From positions 14,834,501 to 14,898,500 of the forward strand of contig JAFFJZ010000009.1 of assembly GCA_018340375.1 (NCBI GenBank): DNA of 64,000 nucleotides, read 5' to 3'. The position numbers and the translations under genes are program-made. This DNA is from Gonatopus flavifemur. Its lineage: Eukaryota; Arthropoda; Insecta; Hymenoptera; Dryinidae. The notes under the pieces are model-generated. The model saw only the letters and a program-made list of their open reading frames with translations, had not been told where the DNA came from and made no database searches. Within the stretch, counting starts at the first letter, position 1; each line of letters starts with the position of its first letter. Positions 21,494-33,555 of the stretch are shown in pieces.

Positions 21494-24202
21494 TCAGTCT
21501 TCTTCTCCACTCTCAGAGGAAGATAATGGGAAAGTTACGTTGTCTTTATCAAGTATATCCGGAGTTTTGATCAGGCTTAACACGTCTCTAGGGAGAAACT
21601 TTAGTTTTTTCTTGGGCAACTGTCTTTTACTCGATAACATTGGATCAGGACTCAAAAGGAACCATTTAAAAATGTCTTCATTCGTTTTTTCTCTACTGCA
21701 TTTCCTGGAGTGATGCTCTCGGTACCTTTGGAAATGAATGTTGTTAAGATATTTGAATATAATTATGTATTCATCGACACCGTTAAAGCTTTTGATCTCA
21801 ACATGACAAGCAAAATCAAGGAAAAACAAAAAGCAGCTGCACTTTGGGGTCATCAGTATAAAGTTTTGAATAAATCCTCTAATTCATAAGTTTACTTGAT
21901 TCTCAAAATGGTTTTCTAGTCTATGAATTTATGTTTCCAGAGGATGAACAATGTGGCTTATCAATAAAAAAAAGTATATGAATATTCATAATTCCCCGAA
22001 TTCCTTACCAGAACAAAACAATCTTCGCGAACATATATTCTCGTGGTTACCATAAATATATAGTTTGCCTAGTAGTCAAAAACGTATTGTGCAATGTATC
22101 AAACTGATTGCAGTACTTGAGAAGTCAAATTTTTCCCTTCAAAGTGTCGAGTCCACTGTGACAAATATAGACTATTATTAAGTGATATACATCATTTTCA
22201 CCTTTTAAAATCTTTGTTACGAGCCTCTTGTGCTTCCTCAGTCAATTGGCCTATAGATAGAAGAGCAGATGCAATGATTTCAGGTCCGTGGATCAAAAAC
22301 TTGTGCATCCTAGGTGACATTGGGTACCACGGATATTTTGTCGCGTAGTAGCGTGCCGTGTCTAAAGCGTAACTCCGAAACTTTTCAACGTCTATTTCAT
22401 GGCCACTTGAAACGGTAGCTAATACTACATGAAGTCGTTGTATTAGGTTGACATCCACCCCTGTGATTTGGGAAGAAACTTCGGGTTGTGCGAAAAATCG
22501 CCTAGCGGTATTCCCATCATTTGAGTTCCCAAACCCTGGCTTAGGAACATCGACAATGAGGCCACATTTTTCTTTAAAACTTTTCTGTACAACCTTTTTT
22601 CGTTCTTCCACCAAAGCTTTATCTTGTTTTCGTGCTTGCCACTTCTGAATAGGTAGCTTATAAGACAAATGCAGGAGGCCCTCAAAAAATCGTATCCAGC
22701 CGTGTAGACAAGACAAACCAAACTGGAGGTTTTCGGTTTTGACCGGCCTGGATACTATATCATCAATTTTGGTTGAATTCCTTAGATGTGGCACCACATA
22801 TATAGCACTTCTGGGTATAGGTTGTCTCAGTTATGGCATTGCATACCTTCCCGTCCACCATAGAAAAAATCATCTCATGTTTCACTGAAACATGTTTTTC
22901 ATCAGTTCTGAAAGAAGTAGCCCTCAGAGCTCTATTTCATTATCAACCCGTAGCTCCTCTGCAACCGAAACTTCAGTTGATTCTTTCACAAACTCTATTT
23001 TGATTGGCCTACAAAATCTGATTGATGATGGCCTTGGATTCTGCCAAATTATTTTTGAATTGCAGTGTAGGCGGAGAGGCACAAGTGAAGTAATGAACAC
23101 AGCGGAATCACTAGCTTCCGAACTTTGATATGCTTGTTTGTATGAGGAGTGGCCAGAGCTCCCATCAAACCCCCATTTGGAAATAAGTACCAGGTTTTGT
23201 AACTCTTCATCAGATAAAGTTGACAAAGCCGAATTCTGTAGCTTTAAAATACGTGTAGCTGTGTGATCAAGAAGTGCTTGTAGTTGCACAACAGCGCAGG
23301 TTTCTGTTATTTGAATAAATTCCTTGTCAGGGAAACACATGCGTTTGGCCAGTCCAATTTTTTTATAAGGTGGAAATTTCTGCGGATCAGCTTCACGCAA
23401 TAAGCAGTACTGATGTTTTGAGAGCTCGGCATCTACTAGGAGAGCTAGAGCATCTTCATCATTCAACATCTTTGGCTCATTTCGCTTGAAAGTTTGATAA
23501 CCTTTCATATACATTTTGGCAAGCTCAGGATCAGAAGATAGAACATCCTTTACAATTTTTGCGGCTTCGATCTGTCCAGACGCTCTCAAACACATTTGTG
23601 TGGCGTAAGACAGCTCTGAGATAGGAGTATTTACTCTGATATTCTCCGTTTTCCTACGTTTCGTTCTTTCTGAACATTCGTTGAATTCAACAAGAGGTCT
23701 TCCCACTTGCGTGTGAACAGTTACAGAATGGGGATTCCTGAAAGTACAAAACACTACCTCTTGTTTTAACCATTCTTCATTATTTTTAAGAAATCGTTCT
23801 TCGGTCCTTTGAGAAGATTCCCATCTCTTTTTAAATACACATTTAAAAGTAGATAAAAGGTCAGAGATCTCTGTAGTTTTGTTATCCGGACAACACGTTA
23901 TCTCGATGATTTTTCCTTGAAGGAAAGTGAACTTTCCATCCAACGTAGGTAGAGGACTGCTCCTTAAAATATTGTACATCTCTCTCCGAGTCATAGATAT
24001 TGAATCATCTTTGAAATCTACAAACGTTGTAGAATTCGATAAAATTCGCTACAGAAACCCCATGTGTTTCTAAAAATTTTCCTAATTTTCTTGGGTTGGA
24101 TTCAACCCTCTTAAGCTAATTTTTTCTGCAGTCAACTGTTCAAATTAAACTACTAAGAAAATATAGGTTGTTGAAACACTCACCTATGGCAGCGGAATCC
24201 AT
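21494..24202 (-). pseudogene. Transib transposase (copy 1), frameshifted
   Basis: RAG1-related transposase gene. By comparison with copy 2 the exons would be 24202-24184, 24017-22202 and 21725-21494, with introns having GT..AG ends (21726-22201 and 24018-24183). The protein has the WGFDGSSGHSSYKQ, TSLVPLRL and NPRPSSIRFCRPIK blocks, LHGWIRFFEG, and IGQLTEEAQEARNKDFK of Transib. Two defects are visible. One is a 1-nt loss near 22937 (CAGAGCTC versus CAGATTTTC in copy 2), ending the first frame early. The other is the frameshift at CYICGATSKEFN that copy 2 shares. Not functional as it stands. Confidence 0.88.
21726..22201 (-). other. Probable intron of Transib transposase (copy 1)
   Basis: Minus strand: ..TTTAAAAG | GTGAAA (donor) and ..TTTCCAAAG | GTACCGAGAG (acceptor), 476 bp. 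Splicing joins NKDFK-R-YREHHSRKC in frame, matching the usual Transib C-terminal run. The same intron is at 57400-57875 in copy 2. Confidence 0.7.
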
Positions 24203-24876
24203 CTCATTTGGAATTGTATGTTAACATTGAATGATTTTAAAAAACGAAAAATATTCACCAAGCTCCAAACTTGCACACGGAAAAAAGTTTACGGTAACGA
24301 TTACTAGCAAGAGTAAGAATTCGGTGACAGCTATTGCACAATTGTGATGAGCACCATTTGAAATCAGACCGATTACAACCAACTATTTACGTTGCCATGA
24401 AAACGATAGGTTAACATAAGAACGATCACCAAATCGCGAGTCATGATTCAGTTCACGAAAAGAAAAGAGATATCAATACTTGAATAACATTTATGAACAT
24501 TTAGGAAAATGACGGTTACTTTAGGGAAAAAGAGCATCGCTGAAGAATGTTAGCAGTGAGGTTACCAAAAATTCGTAGTAATAATACTAAATGTTGGTAG
24601 TTTTATTGTCATTTCTCATAGTGAATTCATCAACTCATAGTAAATTCGCCACGAATATTCTCCAGCAATACTGTTTTTCTCTCAATGGTCCATCATCTTC
24701 CTAAATATCAATGAATTCTGGCTTTTGTGTACCCTAAGCCCGCGATGAGAAGAAAAACGAATGGTAATCAATCTCATACAGTTTTCCTCGTGCAGCAAAT
24801 GTACACTGGAAATAAAACACATACTAACGTTGAGATAAAATTCAAAGCGAATCTACTGAATTCTGAGTTTTGTGTC

Positions 24877-25860
24877 TATGTACACAGACTTACTTATCTC
24901 TAGTCTGTTCTCTACTACTGTTGTGAGTGCTAAAATTGCTTCTCGCGTCCCCCTATTTTCCCTGATACCGAACTGATCTTCTGCTCCTCTACTCTCTATT
25001 TTATTCTCTATTCTTCTGTATATAATTTTTGTCAGCATTTCCGAGGCATGTGAAGTTGAACTAAGCGTCCTGTAGTTCCTGCATTTGTCTGCTCCTTGTT
25101 TTTTTGGAATGGCGACCATTTTATTCTTCTGGAAACCTTTTGGTACTTCTCCATTTTCGTACATATCTCTGACCAATTCAAACAGTGCGCCTCGAGTTCT
25201 TTGACTGAAGACTTTGATAAGGTCCGCACTAATGCCATCTATTCCTGGCGCTTTATTATTCTTCAATTCCTCTGAAGCCCTGTCGAATTCTGATCTCACA
25301 ATTGAATCTTCCAATTCTTCTTCATCGACATCTTGCTCCCTCTTTCAACATCCTATGATATCGCTTCCTTTATACAGATCTTCTAAATGATTAATCCATT
25401 GTTCTATTTTCTCCTCCGTTCTCATCAATTGTCTCCCCAGAGAATTTTTGATCCTACTGCTTCTAGATTTCATTCGTCCAAAAAATCTCTTAACAATCCT
25501 ATATGCCTAATCTATTTTACCTAAATGTAATCTTACTCTTATATCCTGACATCTTTCTTCTAACCATTATTCTTTTGCTTCACTTGATTCTCTCATTATT
25601 TCATCCCCCAGTGCCTTGTATGGTCACTGGTCTTGTTCGCTACTCATCTTTTTGTATTTCCTCTTTTCATTAATCAAATCGAGAATTCCTTCCGTTATTC
25701 ATGCTTTGCCAGGTTCTACTCCATCGTCCTTCAAAATTTTATCTGCACATGTTGTTCTATGTTCCTCTTTATATTTGTTCATCTACTCTCCATTCCCAAG
25801 CCTATTTGTGAATTGATATATTGTTCTGAATCCTGATCAAAACGTCACTCAATTCTACAT
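24877..25860 (-). pseudogene. RTE-like LINE, 5' half of RT domain and linker
   Basis: On the minus strand, fragments of the linker (RTEEKIEQWINHLEDLYKGS) lead into an open frame at 25314 with KAPGIDGISADLIK, FQKNKMVAIPKKQGADKCRNYR, RRIENKI and NRGTREAILALTTVVENRL. This covers RT motifs 0-2. It stops at ..SKSVYI at 24877, where Transib copy 1 begins. The missing continuation (..GFVDLQKAFDNVDW) is exactly what starts at 317. Upstream of 25314 the frame is broken by frameshifts and stops. Same LINE family as at 317 and 40960. Confidence 0.85.
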
Positions 25861-26011
25861 GAGAAGGCAGAAGTATTTCTCTGATTTCTATGCCAACTCA
25901 TCTTACATATTGATATCCAACGTATTCCTTTCCATTGGAGAAGATTGAACTCTTTAGCGGAAAAATGCTTCCGAATGTAGAATAATATTATTATTCTTTC
26001 CAATTATTTCA

Positions 26012-26120
26012 CCTCAGACAGCAAGAACTCCGTCGAACAACACTCTAAGAATTCTGTAGGGACACAAGAATACCCACAGAGTTCTGGAAAAATTCTTCGA
26101 CGGAGCTATTACTGTCTGGA
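26012..26120. mobile_element. Small hairpin MITE
   Basis: CAGACAGCAAGAACTCCGTCGAA at the left is mirrored by TTCGACGGAGCTATTACTGTCTG at the right, with a ~60-bp loop. Its ends resemble the CCCAGACARCA ends of the element at 48039. Confidence 0.65.
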
Positions 26121-26478
26121 ATCGTATTTGAAAGGGACAGAAGGAAGGGTTTCTCTTCCTATTCCAACATTCCTTTATTTTCAAATTATTATATAATTCC
26201 AACATAAGGTGTATGAAAAAATTAAAGAACCTCAGTTGAACAGAGAACTGTCGTACTACCTTTCTTTTCAACCAACGTTTCTAATCTCTTGCATTCTCAA
26301 TCATTTTCATACACTCCAACATTTGAGATAATTTCGATTCGAATTAATTATTTTCTCATTCCACAAAGAATCTTGTTGTTCCAAATTATCTTCCTGATTT
26401 CAATCCGCTTCATGTTGGGTGGAGTACCTTGTAAACGTTCTCTTGATTGCTATGTAATGTCTATTCCATTTCAGCCAG
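26121..26478. other. No recognised feature
   Basis: AT-rich sequence. TTTCAG at 26470-26475 could be a splice acceptor for the coding remnant that follows. Confidence 0.3.
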
Positions 26479-26828
26479 CAGCAGATTTGAAAACAAAGTG
26501 AGAAAAAATCCGAAATGAATTATTCCAAGCTGGAGAGACACTGCAACCCACTCCTGTCATAGTGGGAACCATTAGAAATCCTTCTTCATTCTATGCAGCA
26601 GTAGATGATATACTCTACGAAGTCAAATCTTTCCTGCAGGCGATAGACTGAACTTTAAAGGCATTTTATACCACAAATAGCGAATACCCTCAGCGAGCCA
26701 AATCTTTATGGCTGTTTATGGAAAAGGCTTTGTTCAATATTGAGCAAGCTAAAAAAAAGTATTCACCTGCGATGAATATTTTATGTGGGGAAATTAAGCA
26801 ACTGAGTAGGAATAATTTCAAGAGATGA
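26479..26828 (+). pseudogene. Transposon ORF remnant (PTPVIVGTIRNPSSFY type)
   Basis: A single reading frame from 26479 to the TGA at 26826-26828 shows clear coding character: LFQAGETLQPTPVIVG..NPSSFYAAVDDILYEV..SFLQAID..YPQRAKSLWLFMEKALF. TGA codons interrupt it near 26500 and 26650. The pattern (PTP-hydrophobic, NP.xFY, DD.LY, YP....LW) resembles a conserved but unnamed ORF of repeated insect genes that I associate with DNA transposons. It is too short between stops to be seen as an ordinary open frame. Function unknown; decayed. Confidence 0.45.
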
Positions 26829-27689
26829 AAACTATTCCGTTGATTTATTTATCTACGTTCATTTTATTGAATATATGTAAAGAAAGTATACTCTCTTCAA
26901 TTCAAATTTGGCACACTTTATTTGCTCAGTGTGGCCTTCCACCAATCTTTGCTAGATGTCTCGTCAAGTACAAAATTGATCGATATTCACGAGAATCATT
27001 GATAGCAAGCGGAAGAGACACAAGAGGAGAGAAGATTACGGAAGGAAAAGAGAGCACGTGTGCAATACATTGAATTGAAGACTTTGTAATAAAGTTGAAG
27101 TTAATATAAAACGTAAGGGGATAATCGACTTTTATTGTCGTTTTTCTGTTTACAGATAATTGTAATGATGTTAAATATAGTGTATGTGATTGAGTGAAAC
27201 TGTGATAAATAAAAGGTATATATTTCTGTTTACAGTCAAACATATATTGTCGGTTCATTCCAAATAAACAAAAAAAAGATAACCTCACTTTATACATATT
27301 TAATTTGAAATTCTTCACCAAAATGTGGTACTTCTTTGAATTCTATGGTTTTGAATTATGGTTAGGAAAACTTCAGTTTTGAATGAGAATCTCAATTCGA
27401 TTTATTAAAGATTCAAAAATGAATTGTTCCGTTTGTGCAGATTCCATTCCTAATAATAAGTTGATATTTCAACACTTCCTTGTTATATATTCAAACTTGA
27501 GTTTTTACAATTGTAATGATGGAAAATGTCAAGCACTGTTAAAAATTTTTGTAAAATTACAACTGTTTTACAATACAAAATATGAGTAAAATTCCCAATC
27601 AGTGTGTTGCCAAAACAAAATACAATGCAATTCTAGTATTATACCAAAACATGTTCAGAAACCTACTAAGATGAGTCGTAATTTTACAA
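26829..27689. other. Unrecognised AT-rich sequence
   Basis: Open frames at 26825-27073 (+) and 26926-27321 (-) have no recognisable domain and overlap one another. From about 27480 onward the TTTACAATTTTG-rich motif of the next repeat becomes frequent. Confidence 0.35.
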
Positions 27690-28135
27690 TCTTTATGAGA
27701 TAATGCTACGTGTATTGTAATTTTACTGAAACGTTGATCAGTTTTCAACTATAAGTTTTTAAAATTTACAAGAGTTGTTTGTAATCTGTTTTACTCCAAT
27801 TTTCTGTAAATTTACAAGAAAAATATTGAAGCTGGAATTACAATGAAGTGATTAAAAATTTACGAATATTTTTAGTATTTTTACAATTTTGACTTGGAAA
27901 GTACATGCTGCATTGTAATTTTATTAAAAATTGAGATATTTCAAACACGGATTGTAATTTTATTGAACCGTTGATGAGTTCCCAACAACAAGTATTTATA
28001 ACTCCCGAAAATTGTTTGTAATTTGTTCCATTACAATTTTTTGTCAAGTTCCCAAAAAATATTGAAACTAGAATTAAGATCAAGTCATCAAATATTATGG
28101 GTATTTTCAGTATTTTTACAATTTTGAATTAGATT
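27690..28135. repeat. Tandem dimer, period ~233 bp
   Basis: Two adjacent degenerate copies share, in order, TTGTAATTTTA..GAAC(C)GTTGAT.AGTT..CAACTATAAG/AACAACAAGT, TTGTTTGTAAT.TGTT, ACAAGAAAAATATTGAA.CT.GAATTA and ATTTTTAGTATTTTTACAATTTTGA. Non-coding. Confidence 0.7.
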
Positions 28136-28318
28136 TTGAGTTCTTTTGTTGAAGAAAAAAAGGAAGAAATTCAAAAATTGACAAAATGGTGCCCTGTTCG
28201 TATTTGAATTTAAAAAAACTGATTTTTTTCAATTATTTCAACATTGCACTATTTTGTCAATTTTCTTTTTTTTTTCATTCTAGTTCCTGCAATAGCTATA
28301 GCTGTGTATTATATACCC

Positions 28319-29278
28319 TGGCGAAAAAGTTTCACATAATTTCTCATATGTTTCAGTATGTTTTCATATTTCTTATAATTTCTCATATATTTTCATAAAT
28401 GTCATAAATTTTCATAATTTCTCAAGGAATTGGAACATTTAGTATGAGAAATGTTCTCTCATAATAAGTCATAATTTCTCATAAATGAAATCATATTATT
28501 TCATATATTTTCATAATTTCTCATAAAATTACAGAAAATTTTTCATAAATATAATGATGACTATGAGATATGGTTTTTCATAAAAAGTCATGATTTTTCA
28601 TGAAAACTCATAATTTATGATAAAAAAAGTTACAATTATTCATAAATAAAAGTGTATCATCATATAATTTTCTAATTTCTCAAAAAAATTGCATATATGT
28701 CTTAATTTCTTAAAAATTTCATACAGTTTCTTCTCGCATTCGTAAAGACGAGAAGGATAATATGGAATATCAACACATATGAAAACATAGAAGCCTGCTG
28801 AAGTAACTGATCCAAGTGATCCGGATCACTTGGATTAGCCAGTTTGGAAGGTTCCATAGCGTCTTATCAAAACAATAAATGATAAATCTTATGTGACTTT
28901 ATGGAACATATGTTTTGGAGAAATTATAGAAAATTTGGAAATTTTAAAAGGGAATTGTTTTTCTTATAACAGCACCTCTTTTTTCTGAAGAATGGTGAGA
29001 TTTTATTCAAAATTTATGAGAATTTATGAAAGAATATAAAAAATTATGAGAAAAGCATTCCTTATAAGAGTGTTCAAACTCCTTCAGAAATTATGGAATT
29101 TTATGCAAAAATTATGAGAAAATATGAAAATTTTATGAGAAAATTATGGAAAATTATGAAAACATTATATCTCGTAATGATGTTTCAAAATCCTTGAGAA
29201 ATTATGTGATTTTATGAGAAAATTATGAAAAAAAATGATGAAAAAATATGAGAAATGATGAGAATTTTTTCGCCAGGG
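28319..29278. mobile_element. CCCTGG-ended array element B
   Basis: Starts CCCTGGCGAAAAAGTTTCAC and ends GAATTTTTTCGCCAGGG. It is flanked by TA on both sides (..ATATA | element | TAGGG). The interior is a dense degenerate array of TTTCATAATTTCTCAT on the left half and its complement (ATGAGAAAATTATGAAA) on the right half, making a giant loose palindrome. A separate hairpin (28793-28858) sits near the middle. Non-coding. Confidence 0.8.
28793..28858. repeat. Hairpin GATCCAAGTGATCCGGATCAC
   Basis: Short palindrome with centre TGATCCGGATCA, ending in GAAGCCTGCTGAAGTAACTG / CAGTTTGGAAGGTTCC. It is a diverged relative of the hairpin at 29561-29668. Confidence 0.6.
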
Positions 29279-29560
29279 TAGGGTGTGACAGAACACCCGT
29301 ACCAGCGGTTTATGAGCCTCGTGGATGCTCTGAAGAGGAAAACTCGATATGCTTGTATACTCAAATCGGGTACGCTCTATCGATTGGTTCCATTACCAAC
29401 TTCCGGTACCAACCGGAAATGAGTCATTCTGACCGAGAGTTGGGTTTTTTAAATGGAACATGCTACTTTTTGTTGTGGATTCGGATTACCTGTGAAAAAA
29501 CAAGGAACTTTTACTCGAACCATTTCCCAGGGAAATACTGTCATTCATCTTGGACAGTGG

Positions 29561-29668
29561 AGCCTTCCGAAGTAGCTGATCTGAGTGATTCAGATCACTT
29601 TTCACGCGTTTTGATTGGTTGAAAAGTGATCCGGATCACTTGGATCAGCTACTTCGGAAGGCTCCAGT
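29561..29668. mobile_element. 108-bp hairpin MITE
   Basis: GGAGCCTTCCGAAGTAGCTG at the left is exactly mirrored by CAGCTACTTCGGAAGGCTCC at the right. Inner parts (GATCACTT..AAGTGATC) also pair. Nearly perfect hairpin, so likely young. No coding capacity. Confidence 0.75.
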
Positions 29669-30374
29669 ATAAGTACTCCCTCAAATATGTCCCTCCCTAA
29701 ATGTCTCCAATTACGTTCCCATGAGATACAGCCATTTCTGTAAGATGAATTAGATGAAGCCTCGTAACAATAACAACACATACATCACGCATGGAATTAC
29801 AATATCAGCATTTGAATCTCACTAAACGAACTTTGGATGTATGTTTAGTAAACATGCAACAAATAGATTGTGATTCATTTAAACAAAATTAATCTCAATC
29901 ATGAAGGAAATTAACAACGCAGCATAAGGAAATCACAAAAACTTTTCAATAGAATTTGTTCGATAAAATTACAACATTTCTATTGGAATACCATAAACAA
30001 AATGTGATAGATGTTTTGTAAATATGCAACAAACACGGTGTAATTTTTTGAAAAATAGAAAAGAACAGATAGAAAAAAAAATACTCTCAGAGAAGTTTGC
30101 CCTGTTAATTCCCCCAAAGTTGTGAAATTTTCATATATTTTCCCATGTTTTGAGGAAAGGATAAGCAAAAATCCGAGGAAATTTTGTAAGAACAGGAAAA
30201 ACTTTCTTAAGGGTATCTTTTAGATTTCTGAAAGTGTTCTCAAGATGGCTCAAGATTTACCCTGGCATTGTCTAAAAGTTATCTGCAAGGCATTTTTTAG
30301 AAGTCTTCTGCAATATTATTCCACTTCTCAAAGATGTCTGAATGGATAGCTTTGAGAATCAGTATTCAAGACAT
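29669..30374. other. No recognised feature
   Basis: AT-rich. A weak direct repeat (GTAAACATGCAACAAA / GTAAATATGCAACAAA at about 29849 and 30020) is the only structure noticed. Confidence 0.35.
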
Positions 30375-31224
30375 CCCTGGTGAAAATGGAGCGTTCTGGG
30401 AAGAGTTACAAAAACGTTATTAGAGAGTCTTATAAGAGTAATCGAAGAGTCAATTCAAAGTATCAGAAGCGTTTCGGAGCAGTCATTTGGCGGATGTAAA
30501 GCGTGCATGGAAGTGATCCCAAAGGAAGTGAAAAAACAATGAATGTGCAAAGGGGAATCGAACCAAGAACTTCTGAACTAGGGAGAAAGTCCTTTACCGC
30601 TAGGCTAACATCGGTGATTGAAAAATTGGAACTTTATTTCCCTGATGAACTGTGTCATAAGGGAATGCGCTTTAAATTCAATCTTCCTCATTGAATTAAA
30701 ATGATTTTTCATCCTGAAAGTTTACAAATCAATTTCAATATCCCATGTGTAATCTTTAAATGTGCAAAAGAATTCAATTAACTTGCACATATCAAACATC
30801 ATCAAATTACAGTTCGATAATTCGAAACAATTGTTGTTTAGTAATTATATTGGTAAATGTATCTTGAATACGAATGAAATTTTTTAGCTTAACAACTGGT
30901 ATAAAAGGTGAAGAATACCTTCCAAACATCCTAACCTCAAAATCATATAATTCTCAATCAATCGAAACATGTACACAAGGGAAGTCCTATAAGCGTGTTG
31001 AAAACCTTCACTACCGAAACATCGTAAACATCAGGAAAGAGTTATTGAAGAGTTGGAGAAGAGTGTTCAGTAAGAAGGGTGCGTTGGACGTTCAATGAAA
31101 TGTGATAGCACTCTCAACCAAATTTGCCTTAGAGTCATTTGGCGGTCGAAACTTTTCACAAACGCTTCTGTCACTTTATTCCACGCTTTGACGGTGTTGC
31201 AAGCACGTTCGATTTTCACCAGGG
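30375..31224. mobile_element. CCCTGG-ended element D containing a tRNA-like block
   Basis: Starts CCCTGGTGAAAATGGAGCG and ends CGATTTTCACCAGGG. It is flanked by AT on both sides. Ends match the family, but the interior is mostly not an obvious array. It holds inverted CATTTGGCGG blocks (about 30485 and 31138) and the tRNA-like block at 30545-30625. Confidence 0.6.
30545..30625 (-). repeat. tRNA-derived SINE head or tRNA relic
   Basis: Minus strand: TTAGCCTAGCGGTAAAGG (A-box) then, about 32 bp on, GGTTCGATTCCCC (B-box). Both boxes are good, but the acceptor and anticodon stems are not convincing (CACCGATG / TTTGCAC ends do not pair). Best read as a SINE head or pseudo-tRNA. Confidence 0.5.
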
Positions 31225-31460
31225 ATACTTCAGAAGTCGTACGTAAGAAATGTTCCACAGTTCTTTCTTCAGATGTCGAAGGTATTCAATATGAAACAAT
31301 ATTTTTATTGAACTAAAGTACTGTATTCTGAAATACTTCTCCAACAAGTACTTGATTAATGCGACAGATCAGATAATTATTCAACACAGACAGTAATTCA
31401 GTTCCTCGTGGAAAATTATTCAAAAATATTAGTACATGAATAAAACAATGTTCAACAGCT

Positions 31461-31928
31461 TGTAAGGTACGATATAGGGGAAGGCAAGGAGACCAGCGTC
31501 GTGGGGAAAGATACATATTGAAGAGAGTGGGGAAGAAGGAGGCAAATTCGTCATCGAGTAAATGAAAAGAGGCTTACTCTGCGATATTTGAGCTCGAGAG
31601 AAACTCACATAGAAAAATTATCGAAAGACTACTGATCAGACGCAGACGTATAAATTATATATTGAAAAACAAACGCGCGCACATTTTACATAGTCATACG
31701 TCGTTGTACCAATAAAGCTAAGTAAAATTCGTTCAAATATTTTTATATGTTGACACCGTAATTATGATGAAAAAAATCAATCTATCAGTATATTAACTCC
31801 TTTCAACCTCATTTGTAAGAGACCACGCATCCGGTCTGTGGATGCTTCAATCCATTATTTGTTCTTCATGTAAGAGGTTGAAGGACATCTATTGAAAATA
31901 TTATTTATAATAAAAGAGTCTCGTTACA
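31461..31928 (+). repeat. Gypsy 5' LTR
   Basis: 468 bp, TGTAAGGTACG...TCTCGTTACA. Matches 36982-37473 except for about 18 substitutions and the ~24-bp indel near its 3' third. Confidence 0.95.
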
Positions 31929-31932
31929 GAGT

Positions 31933-31947
31933 TGGCACCCAACGTTG
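31933..31947 (+). promoter_or_regulatory. Primer-binding site
   Basis: TGGCACCCAACGTTG lies four bases after the 5' LTR, in the place and with the TGGCNCCCAAC form of a tRNA 3'-end complement used to prime minus-strand synthesis. The tRNA is not assigned. Confidence 0.75.
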
Positions 31948-31993
31948 TGGTCAGTATTCGCATATAATAGCAAATACTAAGAACTAATTCAAA

Positions 31994-32888
31994 ATGTTTA
32001 CTCCACAGCGACGCGCTTCCGATTCCGATATAAGAGATGGAAATAGAGGATATAACCGAGAAAACCAAAGCACGCCCGATATATTACAACTCAAAATGGA
32101 AGGACTACAAATGCAGTTATCGATGGTGCAACGGCAATTGCAGGAGTTACAAAATCATCAACATAGGATGGGTGAGAATTCTATAAAAAAATTCAAGTTC
32201 GTTGAAATTGCCTTGCCGGAATTCAAAGACGAGAATAGCCACAATCCAGTGGAATTTCTCCCTGATATAGAAAAATATTTGAGAGTAAAATCTGAATGAG
32301 AATCAAATTGTAATTCATACATTGGCCAAGCTTGACGATGTTGCAAAATCAAGAGAAAAAATAACTTTCTTTTCTGGGAATAATTTCAATTCTAATCAGG
32401 GATATAATAATCATGTTCACGACAAACATCATTATAATTCATATCGAAATTTCGAAGACAGGAATAACTCACAAGAAAATCGTAACTTTGTAGGAAATAG
32501 CCGAAATCAAAATAGAAATGAATACATCCAGTATAATAAACATATCCCAACTCACAATGATAAACGCAGGTATACGGATAACTATGTTAGGCCGTCGGAT
32601 AACGCAGAGTATACGAGACGTGATAATAACGGACCGAATACTTACAGACAAAGAGATCAAGGACAAACATGGGAATATGGAAGTCGAAATTATCATCACG
32701 AAAATAACAGAGAATATGAAAGACAAGTTTATAAAGCAAATGATCGAGAAAATAGACCACGTTATAATAATCAAAATATTAGAAACAGGCAAATCAATGA
32801 AATGAGCGCCGAAGACGAAATACAACATGAATACGCAAAACAGATCGATAAAGAAATTGATACTTTTGCAGAAGTACATTGCGAATAA
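31994..32888 (+). pseudogene. Gypsy gag, frameshifted
   Basis: ATG at 31994 opens 101 residues with a coiled-coil-like stretch (LKMEGLQMQLSMVQRQLQEL) and then FVEIALPEFK, reminiscent of Gypsy capsid starts. The frame ends at 32297-32299. A second frame (32322-32888) encodes a basic, Asn/Arg/Tyr-rich low-complexity region (NNRNFVGNSRNQNRNEY style) suited to RNA binding. No CCHC knuckle is visible. The capsid core between them appears deleted: gag here totals under 300 codons, short for the family. Confidence 0.7.
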
Positions 32889-33418
32889 GATCATTTAAAC
32901 TAAGCAATGACTCAAAAGAAAGAGGTCCATCTTTGAGTCAAAACGAAACGGATATAATAGAGGACCTTTCATATGACATTCATGGGGATACAAAAAATGT
33001 AGACGAAGAAAAAGAAAACAACTATTGTCCATATTTGGAAATCAAAATTGAAAATCGGGAGGTATTATGTTTAGTTGATACAGGATCACAAATTTCTGCA
33101 ATTTCAGAGGAATTTTATAAGAATTTAAACGAAAAAGATAATTTAACGGTATTACCAGTCACCAACATAACTATAAAAGGTGCAATAGGTAAGCAAAAAT
33201 GTAACGTTAAACATCAAATATTACTCGATTTTTGGATAGGGAAACAAAAAGAGAATAATGTATTTTTTATAATACCAGGATTGTCACATGACCTTATTCT
33301 GGGTGCGAATTGGTTAAATTCTAGGAGAGTAGATATTAGTTACAAAAATAATTCGATTAAAATAGACGAAATTATGTTCCGGCAACCAGAAGTAGAATTT
33401 CGGGAGAGGGTAAAATGA
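32879..33418 (+). pseudogene. Gypsy protease (retropepsin) region
   Basis: Open frame of 179 residues with no ATG at its start, overlapping the gag frame by a few bases in a different phase. It contains the aspartic protease signature CLVDTGSQISAIS (catalytic Asp67) and FFIIPGLSHDLILGANWL, the usual second conserved strand (GLS.D.ILG). The domain itself looks intact. Expression would need frameshifting or gag-pol fusion; whether the phase change is natural or a mutation cannot be told here. Confidence 0.85.
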
Positions 33419-33555
33419 ATATCCAATAACAACGACGCTGCAATAACTACGATTCAATATATATAACTACGACACAAAACGAAAGTTTTAAAACGAATAA
33501 GAATATAAATACATTAATTAAACGAAATAAATGCTGTACGCATAGTTTAAACGTT

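Larger units (their letters stand above)
20262..24876 (-). mobile_element. Transib copy 1, right end missing
   Basis: Nearly identical to 55934-60551 of the complete copy. It has the CACAGTG left terminus, eight ~121-bp subterminal repeats (20262-21250) and a damaged transposase gene on the minus strand. Homology stops at 24876. The last ~0.8 kb (right subterminal repeats and terminus) is absent, and LINE sequence begins immediately. With one end lost it should not transpose. Confidence 0.9.

Noticed and set aside
22448..23128. Plus-strand frames over the Transib transposase
   Set aside because: Antisense shadows of the minus-strand gene.
30545..30625. Functional tRNA gene
   Set aside because: A and B boxes are good but the acceptor ends do not pair, and it lies inside a CCCTGG element.
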